From assembly GCA_965249525.1 (NCBI GenBank), contig OZ252237.1, forward strand, positions 558,001 to 622,000: DNA of 64,000 bases, written 5' to 3'. Below are positions 19,922 through 29,473 of this stretch, piece after piece (positions within the stretch are counted from its first letter, which is position 1; every line of letters starts with the position of its first letter). A program made the translations under genes and the position numbers. The stretch is from G965240465 sp965249525. Lineage in GTDB: Bacteria > SAR324 > JACQKK01. The notes below the pieces were generated by a model. The model was not told where the DNA came from, ran no database searches, and was given only the letters and a program-made list of their open reading frames with translations.

Positions 19922-21808
19922 CTATAAAGCAGCAGGGGGTTCTTGCCAGGCGCCGTGTTGTTTCAGCAGATCTACCAGGCGTTCTACGGCTTGTTCTGTG
20001 GGGATGCCCCGTTGTACGCATTGCTGACCTTTGTAGAGATTGATTTTACCCGGTGCGCCCCCAATGTAGCCGAAGTCGGCGTCAGCCATTTCACCTGGCC
20101 CATTGACGATGCAGCCCATCACACCGATTTTCAAACCTTTGAGGTGGGCGGTGCGCTCCCTGATGCTGTCAGTGGTTTCTTGCAGGTCAAACAGGGTGCG
20201 ACCACAGGAGGGACAAGAGATGTATTCCGTCTTAAAGGCGCGCAGGCGGGCAGCCTGCATGAGGGTTTGGCAGAAGACCAGGGCTTCTCCTTGGGGGTTG
20301 TTATCGCTGCAGACGATGGCATCCACCAGTCCGTCAACGGCTAAGGCCCCGATGGCTACTGCGGTTTGCATGCGTGTGCTTTGGTCATTATCTTTGGAGA
20401 TACGGACAGCGAGAGGCCAATTCAAGCCTATTTCTTCCAGCCAAAGCACCAAGCGGCGACCTGCCTGCAGCCAATGGGGGCCATCTAACACCAATAGACC
20501 GCCTGGGGTATGTTGGCGCAAAGATGCCAACAGACTGCGGGTATGGGGGTCTTGCAGTAGTGGGGCAGAGAGTAACAGACACATTGGCTGGGGTTTTTTC
20601 AGTAGTTCGGCAGCTAGTGCAAGAGGATGCAGGCACAGGGAAGGCTGGGGGTTATGGCTGACGGGATGGATATGGTCTGAGGCCAACAGCTGGGCATCAA
20701 ACACTTCTTGCCTGCCCAATGCAGGTAGAGTGAAATCAGCCTCTGCCATGCCCAGAAGGGCGGGTGTGGCTTCTCCGCCGATGTGTGCACTTCCCAGTTG
20801 CAGCGTGCGCGTGGGGCGACGATAGAATCCCACTGGCGAAGCAAAGGACAATGCTGGCCAGCTGGGTCCCTGGGCGATGTACTCAGCTGCCGATATCAGT
20901 GCTTGGGCTACGGGGATTTCTGCCTCAGCTGCCTCTGTGAGAGATACACGGATGGTGTTCCCCAACCCATCACACAACAGCGTTCCAATACCTACTGCTG
21001 ATTTGCAACGTCCTTCCAATCCGCCTCCTGCTTCTGTTACCCCCAGATGCAGCGGGAATGACATACCTGCTGCCTCCATCCGCTGTGCCGTCAGCCGATA
21101 CGCTTGTACCGCCACCAACGGGTTGGAAGCCTTCATGGATACCACCACTTGTTGGAAGTGTTGACGCTGACAGATGCGCAGGTATTCCATGGCGCATTCC
21201 ACCATGCCCTCGGGCGTGTCGCCCCAGCGATTAAGAATGCGGTCTGAGAGTGAACCGTGATTGACCCCTATGCGCAAGGCACGATTGGCTTGCTTCAAGG
21301 CTGCCAGCAGCGGGGTAAAGGCAGCTTCTACCCGTTGCAGTTCTTCTGCATATTGGGCATCGGTGTAATCGCGCAGTTGAAATCGCTTTTGATCAACGAA
21401 ATTACCGGGATTGATGCGTACTTTTTCCACCCAGGGGATGCAGTCTATGGCTAGCTGGGGGTTGAAATGTATATCGGCAGCCAGCGGCAGGTTAAGTTGG
21501 TGCTGTGTCATGGCACTGCGAATGTTGGCCAGGGCTTTTAAATCACGACGTGTGGGGACAGTCAAGCGCACCATTTCGCAGCCAGCTGCTTGCAGCTGCA
21601 GCATTTCTTTTAAGACTGCGTTCACATCCCAGGTAGGGCAAGTGAGCATGGATTGCACCCGCACGGGATAATCCCCACCCAGTACCAAGTTGCCCACACG
21701 CACCTCTTGTGAGGGACGGCGGCGTACAGCCAGTGGGTGATGAAAACTCGGCACAGCAGCATTACTAGTGCCCGCAGCTTCGGCAACTTGAGATACCAAT
21801 GCAGTCAT
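19922..21808 (-). CDS. ispG: 4-hydroxy-3-methylbut-2-en-1-yl diphosphate synthase, long form
   Basis: Penultimate enzyme of the MEP isoprenoid pathway, a [4Fe-4S] enzyme. N-terminal TIM barrel: VGNLVLGGDYPVRVQSMLTC, LPLAADIHFNPQLAID, VRINPGNFVD and VVSMKASN. The C-terminal cluster domain has CPSCGRTLFDL and GCIVNGPGEMADADFGYIGG. Between them sits an extra domain of roughly 200-250 residues, giving 628 residues against about 370 in typical proteobacterial IspG. This long architecture is known from Chlamydiae, Bacteroidetes and plants. Cluster Cys residues are intact, so it should be active. Confidence 0.95.
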   Translation of the reverse strand: MTALVSQVAEAAGTSNAAVPSFHHPLAVRRRPSQEVRVGNLVLGGDYPVRVQSMLTCPTWDVNAVLKEMLQLQAAGCEMVRLTVPTRRDLKALANIRSAMTQHQLNLPLAADIHFNPQLAIDCIPWVEKVRINPGNFVDQKRFQLRDYTDAQYAEELQRVEAAFTPLLAALKQANRALRIGVNHGSLSDRILNRWGDTPEGMVECAMEYLRICQRQHFQQVVVSMKASNPLVAVQAYRLTAQRMEAAGMSFPLHLGVTEAGGGLEGRCKSAVGIGTLLCDGLGNTIRVSLTEAAEAEIPVAQALISAAEYIAQGPSWPALSFASPVGFYRRPTRTLQLGSAHIGGEATPALLGMAEADFTLPALGRQEVFDAQLLASDHIHPVSHNPQPSLCLHPLALAAELLKKPQPMCLLLSAPLLQDPHTRSLLASLRQHTPGGLLVLDGPHWLQAGRRLVLWLEEIGLNWPLAVRISKDNDQSTRMQTAVAIGALAVDGLVDAIVCSDNNPQGEALVFCQTLMQAARLRAFKTEYISCPSCGRTLFDLQETTDSIRERTAHLKGLKIGVMGCIVNGPGEMADADFGYIGGAPGKINLYKGQQCVQRGIPTEQAVERLVDLLKQHGAWQEPPAAL

Positions 21809-21840
21809 GAAAAATGTGGAAAATAATGAACACCAGGTAT

Positions 21841-21846
21841 ATTATA
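21841..21846 (-). promoter_or_regulatory. Candidate -10 element of ispG
   Basis: Minus-strand TATAAT about 33 bases upstream of the ispG start. A convincing -35 was not found. Confidence 0.3.
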
Positions 21847-21889
21847 GTACATACATGTAAGCACATCTGTAAAGGGTTGCTTTTTGTTT

Positions 21890-21917
21890 TTGAAAGTTTT
21901 ACACTAAGGTGTATTAT
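21890..21917 (+). promoter_or_regulatory. Promoter of the LolA-like/barrel/MMPL operon
   Basis: TTGAAA (21890-21895), a 16-nt spacer and TATTAT (21912-21917), ending 33 bases before the start codon of the first gene of the operon. Near-consensus sigma-70 type. Confidence 0.5.
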
Positions 21918-21950
21918 TGTAAAATATCCTTAAAATGGAATGTATATAGC

Positions 21951-22739
21951 ATGGGTTTTTTTCAGTATCGTGGATTTATTTTCTGCTGCTTTTTGTTTGT
22001 ATGCTTGCTAGGAGGTTTTTCTGTTACCTCATCCAGCGCCGATGAGAAAGCCCGCAAGGTTATGCAGAAGGTATATGCAGAAGGTAAAAAGCACAAAACC
22101 CAGGAAACTGTGGTGGAAATGGTGATAAGTGATGTGAAAAATCGTCAACGCCAGCGCTATTTCCGCAGCCGTAAATTGATCCAAAACCCTAATATAAGTA
22201 AATCTTTGATTCGGTTCTTTCGTCCTGCTAATGTAAGTGGCACTTCTTTGTTAAACTGGAAAGACGACAACAAAGACAATGTTACCCAATGGCTGTACCT
22301 GCCAGCCCTGAAAAACGTTAAGCAATTGAACGCAGATTCTCGCAATGACAGCTTTATGGGATCGGACTTTAGTTATGCCGATATTGCCGGCCGCCAGCTT
22401 GACCAAGATGAACACTCTATTTTACAAGAAACTGAAAAGTTTGTGTTTATCCAAAGTGTTCCCAAGAAAAGCAGCGATACCTACTCCAAGATTGTTTCTG
22501 TAATAGATCCCAAGCTAAATATTGCCCGTCGGGTGGTGTTTTATGACCGTAATGGCACCAAATTAAAAACCCTTGACAATAAACGCATCACCAACGTGAA
22601 GGGCATGAATACCATTACCTTGGCGGTGATGACCAATCACCAGACCAAGGGTTCTTCAACCCTCCAAGTGAACGATATAAAAGTGGGGCAGCGCATTTCC
22701 CCCAACGATGTGGGTATTCAAGCACTGCGTTCCAACTGA
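21951..22739 (+). CDS. Outer-membrane lipoprotein-sorting-like (LolA fold) periplasmic protein
   Basis: Secreted protein of 262 residues with a signal peptide (FIFCCFLFVCLLGGFSVTSS). It resembles the LolA_like family found beside RND/MMPL permeases: RYFRSRKLIQN, LIRFFRPANVSGTSLLNW, WLYLPALKNVKQL, GSDFSYADI and VVFYDRNGTKLK. The LolA fold binds lipid acyl chains, so a periplasmic lipid-carrier role is inferred. The frame opens at 21909, but the Met at 21951 starts the signal peptide. First gene of a three-gene operon with the barrel (21 bp gap) and the permease. Confidence 0.85.
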   Translation: MGFFQYRGFIFCCFLFVCLLGGFSVTSSSADEKARKVMQKVYAEGKKHKTQETVVEMVISDVKNRQRQRYFRSRKLIQNPNISKSLIRFFRPANVSGTSLLNWKDDNKDNVTQWLYLPALKNVKQLNADSRNDSFMGSDFSYADIAGRQLDQDEHSILQETEKFVFIQSVPKKSSDTYSKIVSVIDPKLNIARRVVFYDRNGTKLKTLDNKRITNVKGMNTITLAVMTNHQTKGSSTLQVNDIKVGQRISPNDVGIQALRSN

Positions 22740-22760
22740 TATCTCCCAAAAAGGCTTCCA

Positions 22761-24413
22761 ATGCGCTTAACAACAGTATTCGCTGCGGTTCTACTTTGTT
22801 TGACGATGCTGTGGAAAGCAGAGGAGGCTGCTGCCCAGCCGCTGTCATTGCCGTCAGCAGATGGGCTGGAAACAGCCCAAGAAACGCCGCCGCATACGCT
22901 TTTACTGCCAGATGCGCTTGCTCAGCAAGGAAGGACACCCAGCGGGCTGCGGGGGCTGGGCGACTTAGAACAACTGGAAGAACAAGAACTACAAAGTGGC
23001 CAGTCAGGTATTGCAGATTGGCTGACCCGCACCTTGCAAGGCAGGGTTGGTACCAGCAGCCTGTTCGGAGAAGAGACTGCTAGACGGCTGCATTTCTTTG
23101 AAGCGGGGGTTAGCGACAACATCGGCATGGTGGGATATGGCTTTAAGGTAAGCTACTCTGAGCAATACATCAAATACGTGGAAGAATTGATTGATCCCGC
23201 TGGCAACCCCGACGATCCACCTGAGCGCACCAGTATCTTTTACAGCAATAGCGATACTGTGGAAGATGCTTTCCTGCGTTTCAACTATGGTCCACTCACC
23301 ATCAGTGGTGGCATTCAAACCATTGTTTGGGGACAGTTTCAGGGCTTTTCTCCGGTAGATTTTATGCTGCCTTTCCGTAGTGCTTCACTCAGTATCGGTT
23401 TTAGCAAAGTAGCCAATCGTCTGCCGCAACAAGTCTACACCCTTTCTTGGTTCTTGCAGCCCCAAATAGAAATGCAGCTGTATCACTTCCCTAAATATGA
23501 ATTGGATGAACTCAGCGAGCAGATATTCTTTAGAACAGCAGAAGTACGGGTTTCCAACGACTCTAGGTCGGATAGTTACACTGTTCCTCCTCCTGAAAGA
23601 CCCACCAAAGCCCGTCAGGCTGCCCGCCTGATGTTTTATCCCACCTGGGCCACCTTTGGCTTCACCTACTACAAGGGTTGGGATTATTTTGATGAAGATT
23701 TCTCCACTCTGAAAGATGTCAGCACTTATCAGGGTTTTGGGGGAACTGCAGAAGAATATTATTATGAAGAGGTCAATCGATCCATTCCTCGTATTACTGC
23801 CCGTGGGTTTGAATTCGCCAAACGTGTTGGCAGCTATACTTGGAAAGTGGAAAGGGTTGAACGTGAAGGCATTCAGGATAACTTCTTCTGGCCTAGTGTA
23901 AAGACTGATGCAAGTGGTACCCAGCGAGAACAAGCTGCTGCGGCTTTTCGCGACTGGGTCATAGACGAAAATGAAGGTAAGTTATATGTACCATTAATCT
24001 CCAGCTTTTCTGCCTTAGGTTTTGAGACCGAGAATGAACGCCGAATTTTTAATTTTCTCGTATATTTAATTGATGATTCTATTAACGCTCATGGACAAAG
24101 AGGCCGCGAACTCCATAACGCCGTTAGTAACAGTAGCGAAGACGACACACCAACAGTTTTCCCCGCCTTCCAATATGGATATCGCGGCAAAGGAGACAAC
24201 AACGCTGTTACAGGTTTTGCTATAGGCGTAGTGGGACCAGGCTTTGGGGCAAGTATTTACCATACCAGAACCATTCAAGAGGTACTGCGCCTAGTGACTT
24301 CTTATGAGAGTGTAAGTTACTTCAACGATGACAACCTGGGCAGTGAATTTAAATATCGCCCTAAAGAAGGTGCCACCAACGGACCTCGCCTTACCGTTAT
24401 CTACAGCTTCTAG
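22761..24413 (+). CDS. Outer-membrane beta-barrel protein, DUF1302-like
   Basis: Secreted protein of 550 residues. The signal peptide is TVFAAVLLCLTMLWKAEEAAAQ. A region with LEQLEEQELQ and alternating aromatic strands follows (SISFSKVANRL-type and VSYSEQYIKYVEEL segments). The chain ends in a typical outer-membrane C-terminus (GPRLTVIYSF, terminal Phe). The stretch TISGGIQTIVWGQFQGFSP and the position between a LolA-like protein and an MMPL permease match DUF1302-type proteins. Likely the outer-membrane end of an envelope lipid-transport system; substrate unknown. Confidence 0.75.
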   Translation: MRLTTVFAAVLLCLTMLWKAEEAAAQPLSLPSADGLETAQETPPHTLLLPDALAQQGRTPSGLRGLGDLEQLEEQELQSGQSGIADWLTRTLQGRVGTSSLFGEETARRLHFFEAGVSDNIGMVGYGFKVSYSEQYIKYVEELIDPAGNPDDPPERTSIFYSNSDTVEDAFLRFNYGPLTISGGIQTIVWGQFQGFSPVDFMLPFRSASLSIGFSKVANRLPQQVYTLSWFLQPQIEMQLYHFPKYELDELSEQIFFRTAEVRVSNDSRSDSYTVPPPERPTKARQAARLMFYPTWATFGFTYYKGWDYFDEDFSTLKDVSTYQGFGGTAEEYYYEEVNRSIPRITARGFEFAKRVGSYTWKVERVEREGIQDNFFWPSVKTDASGTQREQAAAAFRDWVIDENEGKLYVPLISSFSALGFETENERRIFNFLVYLIDDSINAHGQRGRELHNAVSNSSEDDTPTVFPAFQYGYRGKGDNNAVTGFAIGVVGPGFGASIYHTRTIQEVLRLVTSYESVSYFNDDNLGSEFKYRPKEGATNGPRLTVIYSF

Positions 24414-24463
24414 CTGCGTACTAACTGCCAGGGGGAGGTATCCGCTGTAAAAAGGTAGACTGC

Positions 24464-26758
24464 ATGGCTATTTTTCGGCGGAGAAGTGTTCAAAAATTTG
24501 CTTTTATCGTCTTGATGGTGACGATGCTGCTGCTGGTTGGCTGGCAGGCAGGCAAGGTGCGTTTTAACAACGACCGCTGGCTAAAGAAAGATCACCCTGT
24601 TCAGCAGGCGCAAGACTACCTCGCTTCAGAATTTGAAGGAGGTCAGGATTTGCTGCTGGTATTCGATCTGCCGCCAGGAGCTTTTTTTCAGCAGCCATTG
24701 TTGGATGAATTAGAAAGCCTTACTGAATGGCTGGAAGCATTGCCGGATGTGCAGGAAGTCAATACTCCGCTGGAGGCGACCACCATCCTTAATGCAAACA
24801 ATGAACTGCGCATTGAAAGTTATTCCAAAGCGTTGGAAAAAGGACACCTGAAAGATTTAGCCGCCTATCGTACAGATCTGGAAAAGAGCGTATATTACGG
24901 GAGGCTTATCTCAAGTGATTTCCGCACATTGAATGTGGTGGTGAACATCACCAAACAGCCAGAAGAAGGGAATTATCAGTTTGCACGCGTGCGTGTTTTA
25001 ACAGCCTTGCAAGCTGTGATAGAAGATTATTCCCTATTGGGCAAACCCCGCATGGCAGGCGAAGCCTGGCTGTACTATGCCTTGGATGTAGGCAGCAGAA
25101 GCAACCTGATTCGTTTCCTGCCGATGTTGATGCTAGTGATTGTACTGCTGCTTTGGTATTTGTTTCGCAGTGTGGCGCGCACCTTGATTGTCATGACCAG
25201 TGCCACACTGGTGTTTTTGTTTGCTTGTGCCATCGTGTTTTGGCAGGGGCACGACCTCACCACCGTGAGTATTTCTTTGCCGGTACTGATTTGGGTGATT
25301 GCTATTGCGGATTCCATCCACATTGTCAGCCGCTGGGATGAAGAAGCCCGTCATCATCCACAAGCAGACACTGTACTGAAGAACACCATAGCACTGACTT
25401 GGAGGCCGTGCTTCATGACCTCTCTTACCACAGCGGTGGGTTTTGCGGCTTTTTCTATCAGCAACATTTTGCCGCTTCGCCATCTGGGACAAGATGCTTT
25501 CCTGGCCATTTTTGTCTCCTATCTGGTGATTGTAGGCACCAATTGGTTCGGTTTGTATCTCTTCTGTCCCCCGCAGGCTTCTCAAGACAGGCGCTTGAAG
25601 ATAGTGAACACTTTACCTCTTGCTGACTTTTGTTTCCGCAAGGCTACCACTGCAACACGTCGCATTGTCTTTTTCTGGGGGATAGCAGGGATGGCTTCTC
25701 TTATCGCTTTGGGGTGGATACGTTTTGAAACCAACTTATTGGATGTGTTTTTTAAAAAAGACAGCCCCACCTATAAAAACTTTCTTCATGTAGATGAACA
25801 CTTAGGCGGTTCTGGTAGTATGGACTTAATTTTTCAAACCTCAGATGAAGACCACTTTAAGCAGCCGCAAGTTCTGCAAACCATGCATCAATTGGAGAAG
25901 GTACTGGTTGAAGATCCCCAAATTAACCACGCCATTTCCTACCGTGAATCTGTGCAGCTGATGTTTCGTCGCTTAAAAGAAGACGACAACACCAAGGCGG
26001 AGACAATAGGGCTGCCCAGCACCCCAGAAGAACTGGGACAAACATTGCTGTTTTTGGAGTTTTCGCGTGGTGCCCAAAGCAACGATGTCCTTTCCCCCTA
26101 TGTAGATTTTGTTTATGCCAATGCCCGTACCCATTTGCAGACTCCCAACCTCAATTCCAGCCAGACAAAAGCCTTGTTTCAACGTATCAATCAACGCTTG
26201 CAGCAGTTTTCTCTTCCTCCTGTTATCTGGGCGGGCTCCAGCTTTCTTTTTCATTCCCTCAGCCGACAAGTACTGACTACCCAAATTTTCACCGTGTTGC
26301 TGACAGTAGGATTTATCTATCTGATGTTTCTTTACAGCTTTGGTTTGCGGTTGGGTTCTGTTGGCTTGATAGTCAACGTACTACCTGTACTGATGACGGC
26401 TGGTCTCATCAGTTTGAGCGGCACTTCATTTGATTTCGCTACGGTGCTTATCACCAGTGTAAGCTTTGGCCTTTGCGTGGATGACACTATCCACAGCCTG
26501 CATTACTTCCAGCATTTCAAGGACCCCAGCCACGCTGCCAACAACCTGCATCAAACTTTGCGTCAACTGGCCAAACCTTTAGTATTTACCAGTATTCTCT
26601 TTTGTGCAGGCTTTGCGGTATTTCTTTTTTCTGATTTCATCATTCTGATTAAATTCGGCTTCTTTAGCATATTTGCCATCCTCATGGCACTGCTGGCAAA
26701 CATGCTATTTTTGCCCGCTTGTCTCAAATGGCTGTATGCGAATCAATTTGCGCAGTAG
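24464..26758 (+). CDS. MMPL/RND family inner-membrane transporter
   Basis: Permease of 764 residues made of two similar halves, each with one transmembrane helix, a large periplasmic loop and five further helices. Family marks are DSIHIVSRWDEEARHH in the first half and CVDDTIHSLHYFQHFKD in the second, with a pore-lining Asp in each. Members move lipids, hopanoids or sterols and drugs using the proton gradient. Operon order with a LolA-like periplasmic protein and a barrel suggests movement of a lipid between the membranes. No adaptor (MFP) protein is present. Confidence 0.9.
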   Translation: MAIFRRRSVQKFAFIVLMVTMLLLVGWQAGKVRFNNDRWLKKDHPVQQAQDYLASEFEGGQDLLLVFDLPPGAFFQQPLLDELESLTEWLEALPDVQEVNTPLEATTILNANNELRIESYSKALEKGHLKDLAAYRTDLEKSVYYGRLISSDFRTLNVVVNITKQPEEGNYQFARVRVLTALQAVIEDYSLLGKPRMAGEAWLYYALDVGSRSNLIRFLPMLMLVIVLLLWYLFRSVARTLIVMTSATLVFLFACAIVFWQGHDLTTVSISLPVLIWVIAIADSIHIVSRWDEEARHHPQADTVLKNTIALTWRPCFMTSLTTAVGFAAFSISNILPLRHLGQDAFLAIFVSYLVIVGTNWFGLYLFCPPQASQDRRLKIVNTLPLADFCFRKATTATRRIVFFWGIAGMASLIALGWIRFETNLLDVFFKKDSPTYKNFLHVDEHLGGSGSMDLIFQTSDEDHFKQPQVLQTMHQLEKVLVEDPQINHAISYRESVQLMFRRLKEDDNTKAETIGLPSTPEELGQTLLFLEFSRGAQSNDVLSPYVDFVYANARTHLQTPNLNSSQTKALFQRINQRLQQFSLPPVIWAGSSFLFHSLSRQVLTTQIFTVLLTVGFIYLMFLYSFGLRLGSVGLIVNVLPVLMTAGLISLSGTSFDFATVLITSVSFGLCVDDTIHSLHYFQHFKDPSHAANNLHQTLRQLAKPLVFTSILFCAGFAVFLFSDFIILIKFGFFSIFAILMALLANMLFLPACLKWLYANQFAQ

Positions 26759-26833
26759 CAGCCTCAGCTCTTGCGAGAGGTCGTGTGGCAACGACCCCTC
26801 CTTGCATACCAGGCAAGTTTTGTGGAAAGCAAT

Positions 26834-27283
26834 CTAGAAGTGCAAGCGCTTAAGGTCTTGAGCCAGTTTTCCCCATTCTCCCACAGCTTGTTCGGGTTTG
26901 TCTCTATAGCTGACAATGCGGCGATTTAATTTGGCACCGTCATCCTGACTAATTTTGAGCAACCTGAATGCTTCTTCCACATCGCCCGTACGCAGCAGAT
27001 TGATAGCGGTAAGGCGAATTTTGACCTTGGTTGAGAAGTCACAAAGTTCTACTTGTGCTTCGCGTGGGCAGGAAAGGGTAAAAGCCAAAACTGAACCAGC
27101 CAAGCAGACATAGCATTTGTCTGTCTTGGTTTGGTATTCATGCCAGGCTGCCATTTTGATTTCATAGGTGTCATCTTCAGAAGCTTTGTGAAGATCCTCA
27201 AGGGCAAGCTCCAACAATTCTGAAGGTTTGGCTAATAGAAAATGCTTTGCTTTATTGCTTGAATAATTTAGTTCTGGAGGCAT
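26834..27283 (-). CDS. Hypothetical protein (149 aa) with CxxC motif
   Basis: Not recognised to a named family. The pattern KMAAWHEYQTKTDKCYVCLA followed by GSVLAFTL is shared with small proteins found in some prophages and accessory regions. It is soluble, with a Cys pair (CYVC) and a helical C-terminal half (LNRRIVSYRDKPEQAVGEWG). No neighbours suggest a role. It is convergent with the MMPL gene, and the 75-bp gap holds a short GGTCGT/ACGACC hairpin that could be a terminator. The roughly 200 bp between this gene and speB hold nothing recognisable. Confidence 0.55.
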   Translation of the reverse strand: MPPELNYSSNKAKHFLLAKPSELLELALEDLHKASEDDTYEIKMAAWHEYQTKTDKCYVCLAGSVLAFTLSCPREAQVELCDFSTKVKIRLTAINLLRTGDVEEAFRLLKISQDDGAKLNRRIVSYRDKPEQAVGEWGKLAQDLKRLHF

Positions 27284-27479
27284 CTTGTTTCCTTCAAGAA
27301 GTTAAGAACTGGTGTTAAAATCATTTCAACGGTTGTCGTCATAGGTATTGTCACACCATCATGGTTTTAGCAGAATTTAAATCTGCATACAAGCACTGAT
27401 TTGCATTTAAATACTTTTATTGGTTACGACACCAAGATCATCAGGCTTGCCAGAAAAGTATTGCATGCTATATGCCAGA

Positions 27480-28412
27480 TTAGGGTTTTCTAGTGATAGA
27501 AAATTGTTGTCGGGACTGGAGGGCGTAGGCGAGCATTTTGTAGACCAGTTTGGCGGCGGTGAAATTGGCAGCGTGCAGCTGTGGGATCGGGGCCAATTCT
27601 ACTACATCTATGGCTACAATATGTCTGCGGCGGCTGATTTCGCGCAGCAGTTCTAAAAGACAAAACCAGTCCAAACCTCCAGGTTCTGGTGTGCCGGTGG
27701 CAGGCATGCATGCAGGGTCTAGTACATCCACATCCAAGGTGATATAGACCTGAGGTTCCAAAAGTTCAATCAAAGAGCGAAATCGCTTCTGATGACCTTC
27801 CACTGAACAAAGCTGTTGTGCCCAAAAGACACGCTCTTCCAGCTGGTGTTCACGAACAAATGCACGTTCTGCGGCAGAGATAGAACGTATCCCTGCTTGT
27901 ACAAAAGGAATGCCCAATTCGTGGACGCGAGCCATAATACAAGCGTGGCTGTAAGGGTTTGCTTGATAGCTTGGGCGTAAATCGGCGTGGGCATCCAATT
28001 GTAGAATGGAGAACGGCTTTTGCAGCACCTGATGACAGGCTTGAAATGCCCCCAGGCTGACAGTATGTTCTCCTCCTAAGCAGCAGAGTAGTTTGCCTGC
28101 TTGCAGGATATCTGCTGCGACTTGGCAAACCTTTTGGGGAAGGTCTTCTGGGAGAACATTTGTCACAGACAAGGGGGTAAGCGTGAACAATCCCGCCTCA
28201 CAGGGTTGGCAGTCCAGTTCTTCATCATACAGTTCCAGTTGGGCAGAAGCCTGTAAAATAGCTTGCGGCCCTTGGGATGTCCCCTTGCCATAACTGACGG
28301 TTTTTTCATAAGGAAGCGGCAAAATGACGGCTCGTGCCTCTTGCCAGCTGCAAAGGGGGGCGGCATCTCCGCCAAAGCGAAGGGTATGAGGTTGCGGATC
28401 GGCAGTTGACAC
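27480..28412 (-). CDS. speB: Agmatinase / ureohydrolase
   Basis: Manganese ureohydrolase, probably splitting agmatine to putrescine and urea. 310 residues. The metal-binding motifs are all present: LGGEHTVSLGAF (the usual GGDH has Glu here), LQLDAHADLR and LDVDVLDPACMPATGTPEPG. The arginase/agmatinase family is certain; agmatine as substrate is the likeliest choice given length and the GTPEPGG motif. No speA lies nearby. Lies downstream of the HTTM gene on the same strand with an 80-bp gap. Confidence 0.85.
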   Translation of the reverse strand: MSTADPQPHTLRFGGDAAPLCSWQEARAVILPLPYEKTVSYGKGTSQGPQAILQASAQLELYDEELDCQPCEAGLFTLTPLSVTNVLPEDLPQKVCQVAADILQAGKLLCCLGGEHTVSLGAFQACHQVLQKPFSILQLDAHADLRPSYQANPYSHACIMARVHELGIPFVQAGIRSISAAERAFVREHQLEERVFWAQQLCSVEGHQKRFRSLIELLEPQVYITLDVDVLDPACMPATGTPEPGGLDWFCLLELLREISRRRHIVAIDVVELAPIPQLHAANFTAAKLVYKMLAYALQSRQQFSITRKP

Positions 28413-28492
28413 GAGAGAGATGGACAGAAAAGAGAAAACAACAACTGCGGAATTATTGGATCAATTGCTTATATTGGAAGCAATCCCTTGAA

Positions 28493-29425
28493 TCAATGCG
28501 GCCAGAGATCCGCTAACAGTATACGCAGCGAATTCAACAGCTGCTGGCATAAATGTTCTGGCACAAAAGCCAGATTCAATACCAGCATCAGCAGATTAAA
28601 GGGCAGGGTATCTAATACAATTCCTACTGTTATGTGTATCAATATTGCCAGGAACAAAGTGAAGATGCGTAAGTCTTGAATCCAAACGAAGATGGGATGC
28701 AGCAGCTGAAACAGCAGTAGAAATATACTGATAATGATCAATGCAGGAGATCCAATCTTCCAAGATATTTGAGATGCGTTCTGCCAATCTGCTGGTTCTA
28801 TCAAAATAGTTTTTTGAAGCTGTAAAGGATGCCAGAACATTTCACCAAAAGAAAAATCGGTGGTAAGCAGCAGCATGGCGGATTGAAAATAAATCAGACA
28901 CAAGTGAATTTGTAAGGCGCGCATCATCATACTGCCCCAAATCAGCGGCTGCGATCTTTTGGAAGGTTGGTGAATACGGCTAGACGGCTTAGAGACTGGC
29001 ACAATGCAAAGGCGTCGTGCGCAAGGCATTAAACTAAGATACAAAAGGGCTACTACCAGCAAACTGTCTAAATTGGTTATCGTGGCAGATTGATAATTCA
29101 TATAAACCAAGTGGAAAAAGAGTGCCAATGGTGCCGATAACCACACAGCCACACCCAGCAAAAAACAAATGGCTATCAAAACAGCCAGCAGATAAACAAT
29201 CCACACCCAAAAGAGATGTGTTTGTGCTTGGAACAATTCAATCTTCCAGGTTAAGCCATAAACTGCATTGGTACTGGAAGACAGGGCAATATGCCCCAGA
29301 TTTAAATCCATCCCCAACACCAGCAAGCGATAAAATAAAATCAGCCCCACACCTACTCGCATTAAGGCAGAGGAGGTATCCGTAAGGGGTTTATTCCAAA
29401 AATTTATCCAAAAGATAGAAAACAT
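28493..29425 (-). CDS. HTTM (vitamin K-dependent gamma-carboxylase-like) membrane protein
   Basis: Integral membrane protein of 310 residues with about six to eight hydrophobic segments. The N-terminal part (RVGVGLILFYRLLVLGMDLN), the loop MNYQSATITNLDSLLVVALL and SFGEMFWHPLQL fit the horizontally transferred transmembrane (HTTM) domain, which is shared with vitamin K-dependent gamma-carboxylase. No carboxylase catalytic residues can be claimed. The gene upstream on the same strand (29474-30064) is probably its partner, a pairing common for HTTM proteins. Confidence 0.7.
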   Translation of the reverse strand: MFSIFWINFWNKPLTDTSSALMRVGVGLILFYRLLVLGMDLNLGHIALSSSTNAVYGLTWKIELFQAQTHLFWVWIVYLLAVLIAICFLLGVAVWLSAPLALFFHLVYMNYQSATITNLDSLLVVALLYLSLMPCARRLCIVPVSKPSSRIHQPSKRSQPLIWGSMMMRALQIHLCLIYFQSAMLLLTTDFSFGEMFWHPLQLQKTILIEPADWQNASQISWKIGSPALIIISIFLLLFQLLHPIFVWIQDLRIFTLFLAILIHITVGIVLDTLPFNLLMLVLNLAFVPEHLCQQLLNSLRILLADLWPH

Positions 29426-29473
29426 CAGGTGGTAGCACAGAGAGTAAACGAGAGTATGCCAGGACTGTTCAGG

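Noticed and set aside
26760..26820. Hairpin between the MMPL gene and the next gene as a strong terminator
   Set aside because: The stem is only 6 bp with no U-tract on either strand.
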